Program-made: the position numbers and the translations under genes
Assembly: GCA_011037195.1 (NCBI GenBank)
Contig: JAAEAF010000100.1
Span: 1 to 64,000, forward strand
Length of the DNA stretch: 64,000 nt
Source of the DNA: Triatoma infestans
Lineage: Eukaryota; Arthropoda; Insecta; Hemiptera; Reduviidae
Direction of reading: 5' to 3'
Shown: in pieces, positions 10,214-22,088 of the stretch
Layout: every line of letters begins with the position of its first letter
Numbering within the stretch: position 1 is the first letter of the stretch
Notes under the pieces: generated by a model
The model's database searches: none
Seen by the model: the letters and a program-made list of their open reading frames with translations, nothing else
Told to the model about the DNA's origin: nothing

Positions 10214-10924
10214 TTTGTTTTAATTTTATTTATAATAGAAATAAATAAAAACAAAAAGCAAGGCCCCTAAGAAAATGCTTCGAAAGCTGTACTAAGTAAG
10301 TTAAGTAAGTACAAGGTACGGCAGGATAGCGAGGGGTGGACGCTCTCGCCAAGAACAGCCGCCAAGTAAAGTGGGTGGATAATTGGAACACTCCACGGGG
10401 AGTTCTTTCTCACCGTGCAGATAGTGGTGCCGTTGTAGTAGCCCCGGGGCCTGGCCGACAATACTCCTCTACCGCGGAGGAGATACTTGCCAGCCTAAAA
10501 TATAACACACCCAGGATGGGACTACTACTCTATAATTCTGTTCTCAATTAACAACAAATTTTACCACACCTTACCCCTTCTTCTTTATACCTCATTTAAT
10601 TAGAAAAACCAACTTTATTTTCCTCGGAAAACAACAATTCTATCTGCGCTAAAATAAAGTTATGCTTTTGCGTTTTTGCCTGTTGGTTTTTTTCATTTAT
10701 TTTATTTTTTACGCAACTTTTGAAGGTAAAATAATATAACCTAAGAAATTTTTACTTTCAGACTATGGATCTGAACAACGATCAGGCCGAAACAACTCGA
10801 AACAATTGGAAAGAAATGGTTGTGGAATCGTTAGGCATGGGCAGAACAAGACTGAAGAAATGAGATTTTCCGCTTAAATTTCCTTTCAAGAAAATAGAAT
10901 TACGTAGATAAACTAAATTTGGCG
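10214..10924. other. Unassigned stretch with short open frames
   Basis: A plus-strand frame at 10336-10551 encodes 71 residues of no recognised family. Near 10763 a short frame reads MDLNNDQAETTRNNWKEMV, which resembles the basic tail after RT in some non-LTR elements, but it is too short to assign. No RNA gene is visible. Confidence 0.3.
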
Positions 10925-11440
10925 ATAGGAAAGTTTGACAAACTGTCCAGGAGACTTCTGGGTTTCTATTGTGGCACCCGCTCCGTTCATACTACACATT
11001 TCAGTCGTGCCTTTTGATAAGATACCGGTTATGAAGAATAACTTCTCATGAATCTTGTAGACTTAGTTTTTTCTTAACGTAGAATTTGACTCCTACGCTT
11101 GACAAGATTCCACGTGGCGAAGATGGCTGTCTCCTATCAAGCGCATAGATTACAAGTGTTTCTTCTTAATACCAATGAATAAGCCTACAATCATCCAACT
11201 TGACCTTGTAGTCTTGCAGTAAATTTTACGATTTTCGCTAGCCTCTGTCCTGGGATTTTCAACCAAAAAGTCTTCTTTTTTGTGCATCCATGTTCTGATG
11301 GCTGCCAATCTTACGTAATTTGATATGAAGCAAAACGCCTCCGGCCCAATGATAGTTAATTTTGAAAAGCCTTCTCTTTATATCCTAAATGGCCAGGTAC
11401 CCAAACGAGAATGTCCTTGGGCATACCCCTGGACATAAAA
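10925..11440 (-). pseudogene. Non-LTR ORF2 3' fragment, minus strand
   Basis: Read on the minus strand, the right end encodes DILVWVPGHLGYK, matching the RNase H block LVWVPGHSGIxGNE of R1/I-type elements. Downstream come decayed tail residues (NTCNLC), then the 3' signature GTGCCACAATAGAAACCC on the minus strand at about 10960-10977. That signature is shared with the insertion at 8943-9855. Stops and indels are frequent. The assignment rests on the RNase H motif plus the shared 3' end. Confidence 0.5.
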
Positions 11441-11626
11441 TTTTAAATGTTAAATAAATGCCTAATTTCAGAACATGTTATCATTTATTAATACTTAAAT
11501 TTTTTTTTTCCTTGGGCTATCTATTTTACTTCAATATTTCATCAATTTTACCCGCATTATTATCATTTTATTTGTTGAAAGGTGGTAACCCTGTGATTTT
11601 ATTTTAATCACTTGTGAGATAAAGTA

Positions 11627-11652
11627 ACTTTTTCTCACTAGTGAGAAAAAGT
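11627..11652. repeat. 26-bp perfect palindrome (stem-loop), variant HINE-like 3' hairpin
   Basis: The half-site ACTTTTTCTCACT is followed immediately by its exact reverse complement. It resembles the 3' stem-loop of the repeat family (ACTTTCTCTTACT...AGTAAGAGAAAGT) without the loop. It could also act as a terminator-like or cruciform site; nothing shows that. Confidence 0.8.
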
Positions 11653-11654
11653 AG

Positions 11655-11878
11655 AACTTCCGCTACGGATTTTAATGGAATTATTGTAGCATTATTAAAC
11701 TGTTGTGGGAAAAAAATACAAGTTTAAAACATAAGTGATATAAAGTTCAAAGAAAATCAGGGTGGATGGATTTTCGGGGAGGGGGGAGAATTAATAAATT
11801 GGTACTTCCGACTTGAAGCTCCTCTAGTATACAAACGGAATTTGAAGTTTAAGTTGCCGCATTTTTTTCATTTTCAGT
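11655..11878 (+). repeat. HINE-like units, degenerate, plus orientation
   Basis: Cores ACTTCCGCTACGG (about 11657) and ACTTCCGACTTG (about 11803) and the GTTCAAAGAAAATC block identify this as family sequence. It runs into a minus-orientation copy at about 11879, giving a 3'-to-3' arrangement. Confidence 0.55.
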
Positions 11879-12340
11879 TTCCCTTACATCTAGTAAGGGG
11901 AAGAATTGCGATCCCAATTTTCACCGAAAATACGTACTGTTTGAGGTCTCTTGAGTACGAAAAAATTGTTTTTAGCGGCTGGTGTGTGTGTATGTGAACA
12001 AAACATTTCAAAAACGAAGAATCGCAGGAACTTCAAAATTGCTATTCCTCCACCGCATTTTACAAGAAGTTTCCAAAGGTAAAATCCATCAATCCCAAGT
12101 GCAATTTGACTGATTTTTTTTTAAACTTCACTACTAAACTACTCCAACGATTTTCTTTAAACTTCATATATTATACACATATATAAATACCTATCACGTT
12201 TTTGAAACACTTTTGCCGAGAAAATTGAATTTTTTTAACGGTTGTTCTGGGGGGGGGGGTAACAGTAGCAAAAAATCATTTCCTCTAGAGTTTCTGTAAA
12301 ATGTATGATTGTGCCGTGCTGTTCTGATAATGTAATATAC
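11879..12340 (-). repeat. HINE-like repeat, minus orientation, 3' part
   Basis: This starts at the stem-loop side (TTTCCCTTACATCTAGTAAGG). It then has TGTTTGAGGTCTCTTGAG, a short GTGTGTGTGTATGTGAAC microsatellite slot and TTCAAAAACGAAGAATCGC. A solo LTR interrupts it at 12341. Confidence 0.75.
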
Positions 12341-12734
12341 TGTAACGTTTTCCCCTCTAAACTAGCTACTGCAACTAGTTATAAGTGGGTTCGTATAGAT
12401 AAAATACTCTAAACTTCAATAAAGAAAACACCAATTTATTATTATACACAATAAGTTACAAAATACAACACTTAATAATAATTACTTCACAGTTTAAACC
12501 ACAAAAGTTCACTTTGTTCACTTTTTACACACTTTTCACAAACTAGTGACTTTGTTTGTAACTGGAAACTCTCTCAACTCTCTGTGGCCCCTCTATTTAT
12601 ACCGGTAGAGAACCTTCTAGACTCTTCTCAATTCTTCCAGAGAGAACTAAAGCGCCGCCAGCGCTTCCTGCGGCCACTAAGAGAATCTTAGGTACCTGCT
12701 TTCTCTCCTAGGTGGCACCACTGGCTGCGTTACA
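12341..12734 (-). mobile_element. Solo LTR, minus orientation, with 4-bp target duplication
   Basis: The block begins TGTAACG and ends CGTTACA, a perfect 7-bp inverted terminal repeat, and is flanked on both sides by ATAC (12337-12340 and 12735-12738). On the minus strand it carries a TATAAATAG box followed about 165 bp later by AATAAA, the expected LTR promoter and poly(A) signals. No internal region is present, so it is a solo LTR left by recombination. The flanking sequence is a minus-orientation HINE-like repeat. The superfamily cannot be told from the LTR. Confidence 0.8.
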
Positions 12735-12738
12735 ATAC

Positions 12739-12902
12739 ATTCGAAGCAGTGCTAGGGATTTTAAACTGAAAAATATTGGTAAACCGGAAGTGCGATTTGG
12801 CAGAATAGGTGTACGAGTTTTTCAGCATTTTATCGGAACCTTCAACGATTTCCTTTACCCTTTGGATACTACCTGCACAGATATATAAAACTATTATTAT
12901 TA
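12739..12902 (-). repeat. HINE-like repeat, minus orientation, middle segment
   Basis: The core AAACCGGAAGTGCG (about 12781) and CAACGATTTCCTTTACC then CTGCACAGATA are the usual minus-orientation block. It is cut at ATTATTA by a non-LTR fragment and resumes at about 13084. Confidence 0.75.
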
Positions 12903-13083
12903 TCCTATCTCGGGTGGGCCATGTCCCGGCACTGCAGCCAACCGAGGCTTATTGTGCCACCCCCGATGGTTCCTAGTAGACAAACCCTCCCTCCTTGAGG
13001 AGTTTCAGGGCCTTCATCACCATGTCGTTTTGAGCTACTATCTCCTCAGGTCGCAAAGTACAGAAGGTTTCATACCTCAATCT
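12903..13083 (-). mobile_element. Short non-LTR 3' end fragment, minus strand
   Basis: The minus strand encodes LRPEEIVAQNDMVMKALKLL, resembling the extreme C-terminus of an R1-type ORF2. It continues through GGTGGCACAATAAGCCTCGG, the 3' signature seen at 9787, to an (ATA)n-type tail. A short ATTATTA repeat on each side is a candidate target duplication. The host is a HINE-like copy. Confidence 0.6.
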
Positions 13084-13375
13084 GATTATTACTTTTATTT
13101 GTAATATTTTTCTAAAAAAATTATTCGAGTAACGTGAGACGTTAAAATCTAAATTTATTTGTTCAATAGCCTTTCTACAATGTAATCATTCTTTACCTGC
13201 ATCGGTTGCTAGACTGGCACCTGTTCCCCCCAACATAATTTTAAGACAAACCATTCCACCTCATTATGTTAAGACAAATGAGCTAAATACGAAATTTAAA
13301 GAAAATTTTATCATTTTATATATAACTGCATTTACAGGAATAAGAGGAAGTGGTGCGAATGTCAACGAGATTTTT
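13084..13375 (-). repeat. HINE-like repeat, minus orientation, distal part
   Basis: The unit continues with ATTACTTTTATTTGTAATATTTT. The copy closes near AGGAATAAGAGGAAGTGGTG at about 13337-13356, a decayed 5' subterminal repeat. Confidence 0.6.
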
Positions 13376-14274
13376 TAATGATGCTGTTGAAATACATATT
13401 TAAATAAATGCGACATACTTACAATTGCAATACTTCTTCTTATAGCAAAAGAAATAAGTAAATATGACAAAATACGAAAAATTAAAATGAAACATGGCCT
13501 GGTTGAAAATGAATATTGTAATGAAATGAATACTGAAGTCGAAAAAGCGGAAGGGAGAGTTCGGATGTGACTAAGAAAGATATGAAATGTATTCCCAAAG
13601 CAATTCACTCGTAAGAGCCGCAAAACTGTGAACACACAACCGGGCAAGGGTAAAGATGAGGCGAAATGACGAGGGGTGTGGATGTTTTTCAGCTTGGTGG
13701 TATTCGGATGTCTCAGGGGGATGTAAGAATTAAAACAAAATGTAAAGATGAACCAAGTTGATGAGTATTGCGTTCTATCGCTGTAGCCGCTACTGCAGCG
13801 GGCACACTTGTTCCCTGCTCCTTATTCTCATCCCCACTCCCTTTTTTTTTACAGTAGTTCTCCATACCTCATCACGTTCAGTTCCCTCTCACCATGTTTC
13901 ACTCGCTACTAAATATTCTTCTTCTATATCTAGCTCTGTACCCCGGCCGGAGTTGTCGTCTTCAACAGTTTAATTCTCTATGGTATTACGGCTCAATAGT
14001 AAGCTAAATAATTTTATGCATAACACTTTCTTATTTGAATATTAACGTCATCAGAACAAAAATTTAAATAATTATGAAAGATATTTTGTTGATAAAAAAT
14101 ACTAAAACACATTTATATTCCAATAGTTCATATGAGATTGTGAAGTATGGTGTTGGTGGTGATGATGTTCTGGAAGTGCTAGGTTGATTGGGGTCTCTCC
14201 CTGCTCTTTCCCTTTGATAAATCTACTAAAATCCTCCCTTCCCAGAATCCCTAAAAAAATCTTTTTTTTGGGGG
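13376..14274. other. No recognised gene
   Basis: Short open frames occur on both strands (for example 13375-13647 minus), but their proteins are low-complexity or unfamiliar. I see no TE protein, tRNA or tandem array. Confidence 0.4.
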
Positions 14275-14498
14275 GGGAATAGCATATGAAGTTTAAAGAA
14301 TATCGTTGGAGCCGGTTTGCGAAAATATCCCATAAAAAAGTGAAAAAAGAAAAAAAAATCATTCGGTAAAAATCGCACTTCCGGTTGATAGATTATTGCC
14401 CGAAACCTTCTGGATCAGATTTGGTGGTGATAGCTAAATAGAATTTTAGCTTCCTGCGACTTACGTTTTGGCGATATTTTCTTTACAAAATACACTCC

Positions 14499-14542
<44 letters not shown>

Positions 14543-14600
14543 CAGACCATTCGCTAAAAATATTTTTTTGTATTCAGAGTGAAAAAATGTGAAAACTTTC
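14275..14600 (+). repeat. HINE-like repeat, 3' part, second subfamily
   Basis: GCATATGAAGTTTAAAGA, a GTTGGAGCC block and the core GCACTTCCGGTTGATAG (14387) are followed by a GCTTCCTGCGACTTACG block and a CA/TA microsatellite at 14497-14538. The wording after the core (GTTGATRGATTxTGxCC...CTTCG) defines a subfamily also seen at 31340, 40258 and 62214. Confidence 0.7.
14497..14538. repeat. (CA)n(TA)n microsatellite
   Basis: A compound CA then TA tract fills the microsatellite slot of the surrounding repeat. Confidence 0.9.
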
Positions 14601-15539
14601 AGACCACAAGACGGAAAATAATGTAAAAGATCCAATTACCATTTTTTCTAGTTCTAATTTTTCACTAGAAATTACGATTATATTGATCTGAATTCGATAT
14701 TGTATTCAATAGATAACAGCAAAAATTAATTAATAAATTAAAGTTTATTTACTTTTTAATATAAAAGAATTAAAAAATGTTATATAACATTCTGGAAAGC
14801 TATATCTAAAGAAACGATCCTGAATCGGTTTTTCCCTTTATAGCCTCAACCTTTTTCCCTTTCAAGCAAGATTCATTCCTTTCGCTAATAACTAATTCTT
14901 ACGGATGATTACCTCCAACAAATATAGCAGAAATGAGCTATATGGTCTTATATTGTGTACATATAATGGGGGAAGTGGGGGTGTTTCTATATGGGTGTAC
15001 ACGGGTAAGAGTGTGAGAGCTTGAGAAAGTGGGGAGGCTTGAATTCCTTTAACCATCTTTCATCAAAACACAAACCTGGTGGCGACTTACTGCTACTACT
15101 ACTTGTGGTATTAACAGTGGTATGGTGGTACCACCCTTTTTTATTTTTCTATATAAATCTAGCTGGTCTTTGTATGTGCGCGTATATATACGAGTATTTG
15201 GTGTATGGAGTGTATATAAGGGTGGTGGTAATACTGCATTCTAACCTCTACTAAACCATGTGACGACATATATTATATATATACTATGTGCAATCAATTT
15301 CTTCTTACCCATAACCTATAGAGTGGGGGATAGGGACAATTATTGTTATGTATTGGGGATTGTTCAGTACACTATTTGGAAGGGACTGTTTACGAACATA
15401 TGCACTTTGATTTATTTCTATCAGATATTTTATTAATTTAATCAGATTTGTATTATTGCAGTTATTATTGTGTAGTCCAGAAGAAACAGGACAGTATTAA
15501 TTAATTCTTCCCTAGAGGATTATAAATAAAAATTGAAAA
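14601..15539. other. No recognised gene
   Basis: AT-rich sequence with a few TA-rich runs. I see no TE protein or RNA gene. Confidence 0.4.
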
Positions 15540-15582
15540 TCTGATGTGAAACAATCACACGACTTTCTCTGGCAGCAATTAT
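15540..15582 (+). repeat. Isolated HINE-like 5' terminus
   Basis: TCTGATGTGAAACAATCAC followed by ACTTTCTCT is a solitary 5' end fragment with no units after it. Confidence 0.5.
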
Positions 15583-18480
15583 TGTAATTACGAGTATAAT
15601 GACTAATTTTAAATTAAATAACTTTTTTAATAAAATACATAACAATGCAAAGCATTTTTGTGCAAAGCGTGACGTCCCACTTCCAGAAATTGTTGGATCC
15701 ATTTCCTTAACGTATAGCAACATAATCTAGAAAACGTAATGACTTATTTTGAGCTCAGTAACAAGTACTTATCCAACACTCATTAAAGTATAGGTTAAAG
15801 AAAGGTAAATAGACTTTTAAAATGAAGACTTCTTCGGCGTTAATGAGATTTACTTTAGAAGAAAAAAATTAAATCTTATTATATGTAAAGCATAAGTCGT
15901 AAACACAAGTCTGAAGGCGGAATTCCTAAATGTAAATACTAGAGTGGATTGAATTGTTGGAGCTATCCTAGACAGTAAGCACAGTTTATTAAGGGACATG
16001 GAGACTTCAATTTTCGGTTGTATCAACTGGGCTAAACACTACCCCCCCCGAACTGTGGTGCAGATCTCTTCAGTATCCCTTACCCAAGGTACAAAGATTT
16101 CCATTCTAATTCAGAATTATCAGACAAATTTAGAATCCTAGTTGAGTAAAATCTATAGCGCATTCCAGTAATATGCGCTGGTGACGAATTAGTCACCGGT
16201 TTTGATGCTGAAGGGCTAGATAGCGGTAGTGCAGTGAAAAAAAAATTCAGTGGACGCACTTGTCACAAAGTGCAGCTCCCTGCCCCCCCCCCTGGACTTA
16301 GGATCTCTTGATTATTAAATTCCAGGTTCCTTATACTCAAATATCGTTAATCTACACAGACTTGCCTGCAGCAGAATCATAAGGCATCACTGAATACATC
16401 AAATCGGGCATGACATAGTTCCCGTAACACAAGTTAGATTCAAAGTCAGTTACCTAGGAGAGATGGAGATCCGCCTTCCTAACTCCTTAGGACCAACAGG
16501 AAGGAGAATTAGGATAATTCAAGAATCACATATAAACGCTAGCGACACTCAACCATCAAGAAGTCTGTGATTCGGCACACACAACCATCAAGAAAACATC
16601 ATCACCAACATCATCGCCAGCTCAGGCTGTTCTCTATACTCTCACACACTCTTCACTCTTTCTACACTCATTTGTTCACAGTTTATTCATTTAATATAAT
16701 GTTCATCAAGTACTTTTTCTATTCTTCATTTTTTCTGTCCAACCCCACAAAACCATTAAACAAATGTTTTAGAGTGCATGATTAGTAGGCGCCCGATAGA
16801 ATCCTCTTGTCTCTAAGAATACTGAATCTGTAACATAAGCTCACACTCAAGTTTTAAGTAAATAAGAAGATAGTAGCCGAAGATCTTATAAGTCTTTTCG
16901 TGAGCTTCCACATTCCGCCGCCCCACTTTTCCTCTGACCTGCGCTTCATGAACATATAGCGGTAATTTTTTTTTTTCTTTCTCTTTACCAGGCTAATAAC
17001 CCAATTTGTAAAATACAACCATAAAACTATGTGAACAGCGATGGTGATGACACAAGATTATTGAACGAGTCGGGTGGTTGGTGGAACAAATAAGTGGCGA
17101 AGGAGGGAGTTGCTTTCGATACACTAGTGTTTAATAGTGCTTGGCTCGGTAAACGGTTGTAAGTGTAGGTTTTATAGGCAATTTGAGAGAATGAGGTCGG
17201 TAGGGGAAACATGGTTACCTTCCATGGGCCCTGCGAGAGTGTGAGGAACTGGCTAGCGCAAAGCTTGGGTATGAGGGATGCTGGACCAACTCATCTGTGC
17301 ACTCCAGAGATAACGTCCCTTAATGAGCATCATCAGTGTATACGCCAATATCTCTATTTATTGCACCACCTACCTAATACCCACAAATAACTCAGTTACT
17401 TTGTCCATTGGGGGCTAGGCTGTATATAAATACATATATATTACTCAGGAAGTATATATACCGGAAGTAATATTAAAGGATGTATAATAAATTGCTAACC
17501 GTTATTGCTTTTGATATCAGCAACACTTTTGACAAGTAATGAAAATATTAATAGATCCATGTTTACAAATATCGAAATATTGTAATCAATATTTAATGTT
17601 AATATTCAAAAGAAAAATAATTTTTCGTTAATTTTCTTCTGGAAAAAAATAATTTGTCTGCAACCTATAATAATGTAAAAATTGTTAAAAGAGAAAAGTG
17701 ACAAATTTCTAAGCCATGTGACAAAAAGTAAAAACAGCCATTTTTTTTCTCACAAGTGAAGGAAAGTAATATTATTCAACTCTAATTACTCCGGCATCTA
17801 GCGGCAATACGAAGAAACGAGTATTTCAAAACAGTCCTAGTTATTCCTACAGGTACAAAGCTTCTGCTCTTATATAAGCTCTACTAAACAATAGTAAAAT
17901 CTACAAGTCTGAATTAAGTTTGTCAGTTAGAATATAAGTCCGTATAATAAAGGAAAATAGTGTTAATGTTTCACTCCAGATTTTAATATTGTGCATACTA
18001 CCACCATCTTCAAACCTAATATTTATATTTGAGTAATTCAAACGAAATCTCATATAAATTAAATTAAATATCAAACAATTTGTAAAGTTAGAGTTTCTAT
18101 CTTAAGGGGTTGTTTAATGAAGTCTGTCTGCAATAAATCCAATTTCAAATACCCATTCTTGAAACCAAAAAAAAAAAGAAAAGAATTATAGACAGAAGAC
18201 AAGGAAATGCATTTGAAGGGCTATTGTCGGAATGGTCGAGCCGTAACTGTTTGACAAAAGGACAATAAAGATGTAAATAATGTGGTGGACATCACCTGGG
18301 CCACTCAGAACGATTGTGCGGTGTAAATAGTTCTGCAGGATCCCCGTATTTAGGAAAGCAATCCTGTGGGTATGTGGTAGAAAAAAATAAAATAAAAAAA
18401 GGGTGTCCAGGTGGTCAAATTGGCCAATCCGCGCAAGTGCAGTTCGCTCCTTCTTTATATTATTTTTTTCCTTATTTCTC
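15583..18480. other. Long stretch without recognised gene
   Basis: This region has better base balance than its surroundings in places (15990-16500), with runs of C, but no frame resembles a known protein. Near 18257 one frame reads CGGHHLGHSERLC, weakly like a gag zinc knuckle, interrupted by stops. I could not assign the region. Confidence 0.35.
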
Positions 18481-18502
18481 CACTATAAACTAGATACTAG
18501 GC

Positions 18503-18504
<2 letters not shown>

Positions 18505-18545
<41 letters not shown>

Positions 18546-18560
18546 GTGTGTGTGTGTTAT
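18505..18560. repeat. (CA)n(TA)n(TG)n compound microsatellite
   Basis: CA, TA and TG tracts follow in order, which makes the whole tract an imperfect inverted repeat able to fold back on itself. No repeat-family block flanks it that I can identify. Confidence 0.9.
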
Positions 18561-19504
18561 ATTTAGTAATATCTTAAGTAATTACCTGGGTAGAAAAATC
18601 CGTTCAGGTTCGATAAGATTTTCTAAAAAATAAGTATTACTTGAAGCAATGTTGTTAAAATAATGATGGATGAATGAATGAATTATACAGCAACATTGTT
18701 TAATTTATCAATTACTAATTATGAATTTCTTCTTCGAATCTGAGACTTCAAGCATAGACCCTTGTCTGGATTTTTGTTCTATACCCGATTTGTTGTTTTT
18801 CTTTGGGGATAGCTATATGGTTGCAGTGAGGCTTTGGATGGCGCAGGGTTTGGTCACTCTCCATAGACGAATGTAATAATAAATCGTAGGTCAAGAAGTC
18901 AAGGCCTGCAACGTAATAAGAAAAAAAAAAGGTTTTCGTTGTAGAATGATTGGAGAAAGAACTAAAAGTTCAGCAAATCTCTGATTGGACTCAAGACTAG
19001 TAGTATAAGCAAAGGAGAGGATACAATAAAGACTAATAACATTAGTACTAACAGTTGTGTAGGGAATGTCTAAGTAGTAATTACTCGAGCTCAAAGTGTA
19101 CTTACATAATTTAAGTCTTCAAAGAATATGCATGCTTTTTTTTTTTTAATTCATAAGCAAATGCAGGAATTCTCATACGTCATTGGTGGAGAAAGTACCG
19201 TAACTAAAAATAGCAGTCTATCGAGTAAAAATATATAAAAGAGAACTCTTGAAACAAGGAGACAGCATGCTAGTACGTTTTTTATGCCTAAAAAATGTTC
19301 AATATGGTTAACGCGAAGAATAGTCAACAAAAAGTTTAGTGTACCTTTGTCCTGAAGTATTTCTTTCCATATAATGCAGTTCTATAATCCAGTCGTCAGA
19401 TCGGAAAGTAGAAAAATTTGGCGAATGCTGACAAATGAAGAAGTCTTTAAACAATGTCTGCTTATCCTCATTATACATTATGTTTATAAACTAGTTTTTA
19501 AGAA
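18561..19504. other. No recognised gene
   Basis: AT-rich unique-looking sequence. No TE or RNA feature seen. Confidence 0.35.
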
Positions 19505-19860
19505 CCCTTTTACTTTCTCTTGTTGTTTTTAAAAGGAAGTATTACGATCTGAGTCATATTTTCGAAATCGGGTTCACTCACATTTCATTTGAAACATTGT
19601 TTTATGGATGATTTTGAGGGGAATTTTAACGTTCACCTTTCCTCAAAAATGTCGCTTCTTCCTCAATCTATTTATTATTAATATACCTTACAAGAAAATC
19701 TGTTAATCAGACATGCGATTTTACGGAATTGCATCGGAATTCATTTATGAAATATCAATCTTATCACTCTTTCTTCAAAAAAAATGTTTCGGGAAAATTT
19801 GATTTCAGATGGATTCTGGAGAAATTATCAACAAGTTAGACTTAAATTGCCTTTGCTAAA
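19505..19860 (-). repeat. HINE-like repeat, strongly decayed, minus orientation
   Basis: This begins ACTTTCTCTTGTTGTTT then AAGGAAGTATTACGATC, the minus-strand version of the 3' end, and later has TTCTTCAAAAAAAATGTTTCGGGAAAATT. The middle cannot be aligned by eye. Confidence 0.4.
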
Positions 19861-20487
19861 TTTTGCTGAGGGGATCGAATCAAGGCAACTGCTAAGTGAC
19901 AAGTGTTTACTCTAAATTCAGGCATCCAGAGTCCATTGTATCCAGAAACATGTCGTGTACAGTTCCTTTAAACAAGAAAAAATTATAAAATTAGAATGTA
20001 ACAATTACATTAAAAGAAAGTCGTATCACAGTAGATTTTTTACATTTTAAACAATATGTAATAGTTTTGGCAGGACGCTTATATAATATACGTTAGTAGT
20101 AATGCAAGCAAGACATTTCGCCAAAAATACACTGTATAGAAAATGATAAGAACAAAATGGTATTGCAACTGACAAGAAAATTAAAACTGATATGGGGATT
20201 CAAGGCTTTCTAATACACAAAGGAAAAATGGTTGACTGTTTGGTATTTTCCTAGAGATTTATTAATATTTTCTTTTATTTATTTATTTTTTTTTTATGAT
20301 TCTATAATAATGTTTACAATTTTATTATTTTTTTTTTTTACTGCTTGATATTTATATGGATTTATATATTTTATTTATTATTTTATAATTTTAATATAGC
20401 AAGGATCCCAACAATAGAAAGTTAATATCAACTTAGTCCACAGATGGGCCCCAATATATTCTCCGTTCATTCTCAATTTCACAATAG
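19861..20487. other. No recognised gene
   Basis: Very AT-rich sequence with T-rich and TTTATT-rich runs around 20265-20400. Nothing assignable. Confidence 0.35.
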
Positions 20488-20786
20488 CTCTAGTGTGAAA
20501 CACTACATCGACTTTCACTAACTGCAGTTCATACAATACAAAAAAATAAAATTCTATATAAAACTAGATATTTTCACTTAGGCCATAAATGCCAGGGTGG
20601 TGGAGATACCATGTATTACTCAAGGCAGGTAATAGTTGAAGTAATTACACGGAAGCACAGAAAAGAATGCCAAAAGCATGGATAAACCTATATAAAACAT
20701 TTGAAATTTAACGTCCACAAGTTCCTTAACCCCCCTCACCAATAAATATTTCCGGATAAATGTTCTAAATAACATAATTAGGTTTG
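20488..20786 (+). repeat. HINE-like repeat, decayed, plus orientation
   Basis: CTAGTGTGAAACACTACA and ACTTTCACTAACTGCAG mark the 5' end. The body is degenerate and is interrupted by the fold-back element that follows. Confidence 0.5.
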
Positions 20787-20789
20787 CAA

Positions 20790-21035
20790 AACATTTGGGG
20801 TTTTCGGGTTGAGACCGCGTCAGCGGTTTGCTAGTAATTGACGTTTTGCCCATATTGCAATGAACCTCTTCAGGGTCGTTACACTTTGAAAGCTAATGGA
20901 GCAATGAACCTTGGTAGAGAACGTCTCTCTCACGTCATTAGCTTTAAAGATGTAACTACCCTGAAGAGGTTCATTGCAAACGTCAGTTTCTAGCAAACCA
21001 CTGACGGGGTCTCAAACCGAAAACTCAAGTGTTTT
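20790..21035. mobile_element. Fold-back element: two arms of about 100 bp, short loop
   Basis: The left arm (about 20790-20898) includes TTTTCGGGTTGAGACC, a GTTTGCTAG block, GCAATGAACCTCTTCAGGG and GAAAGCTAATG. The right arm (about 20936-21035) is its reverse complement with few mismatches (CATTAGCTTTAAAG, CCCTGAAGAGGTTCATTGC, TAGCAAACC, GGTCTCAAACCGAAAAC). About 37 bp of loop separates them. No protein is encoded. It is probably a fold-back MITE. Clear target duplications are not visible, so the superfamily is open. Confidence 0.8.
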
Positions 21036-21229
21036 TCATGAAAATGGCCACAGGAACCTAAAAAATCATAAAAAGATCTGCTTAAGAGAACGTTAAGACT
21101 TTTATTACCACAACTAGGAATTTGAAGTATGCGCTCCAATCCGAAAACAACTCCTTTTATAGATTTCAGTTCGCTAAAGTGGTACCCTATATTATATCGA
21201 ACTGAAAGACGTATTCTTACATAAAAAAC

Positions 21230-22050
21230 TCTGGTGTGAAACACTCACACAACTTTCTCTTACTCCAGTTCTCAAAATTGTAATTGACAAATTTTATAGT
21301 TTGTGTACCAAATTTAATGAAATTTGTCGAAAACTAAAAAAAAAACTGTTCAGTAAAAGCGCACTTCCGATTTACTGATTTCCTTCAAACTCGGAATTTT
21401 TTTGCCATCTATTTATTTCTAATTAATTTTGTTTGGATGATAGAGTTGTATAATCAAGTATCATACCACTTAAGAAGAAGCTGTAACCCCACCCCTCCCC
21501 TTAAATGAATTTTCCCTGAAAAATGTTTTAAATAAAAGATGTAGACCTTTATATGTGTAGTTTCAAGAAAATCGTCGGAGCCATTTTTGAGAAAATCGCG
21601 AAAAAGTGAAAAAAATCATTTAGTAAAGTGGTAAAACAAAAGCACTTCCGGTTAACCGATTTTTCACAAACTCGGAATTTCAACAATTCTAATTAACATT
21701 ATTTTAATGACCGAATTGTGTAATAAACGGAAATAGCACTTTAGAGGTTAACCTATCCCCACCCCTCCCCTAAAAGTGCCCTTAATGAATTTTCCCAGAA
21801 AAATGTTTCAAATAAAAGTTATAGCTCCTTGTATGTGTAGTTGATATACCAAGTTTAAAGGAAATCGTCGGTGCCATTTTTGAGAAAAACGCAAAAAAGT
21901 AAAAATAAAAAAAAAACAGTAAAGTGGTACTTCCGGTTGAGGAATTTTGACAGATAACGCACAGTCAGATCTGATGGTGATACCAAAACGGAATATCAAG
22001 TTTCAGCTTTCTACGGTTTTTCATTTTTGAGCTATGCTGTTCACATACAT

Positions 22051-22088
<38 letters not shown>

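Noticed and set aside
18255..18360. Zinc-knuckle-like peptide CGGHHLGHSERLC on the plus strand
   Set aside because: A stop splits the first Cys pair and the His-Cys spacing does not fit the gag knuckle; no other gag or pol sequence is nearby.
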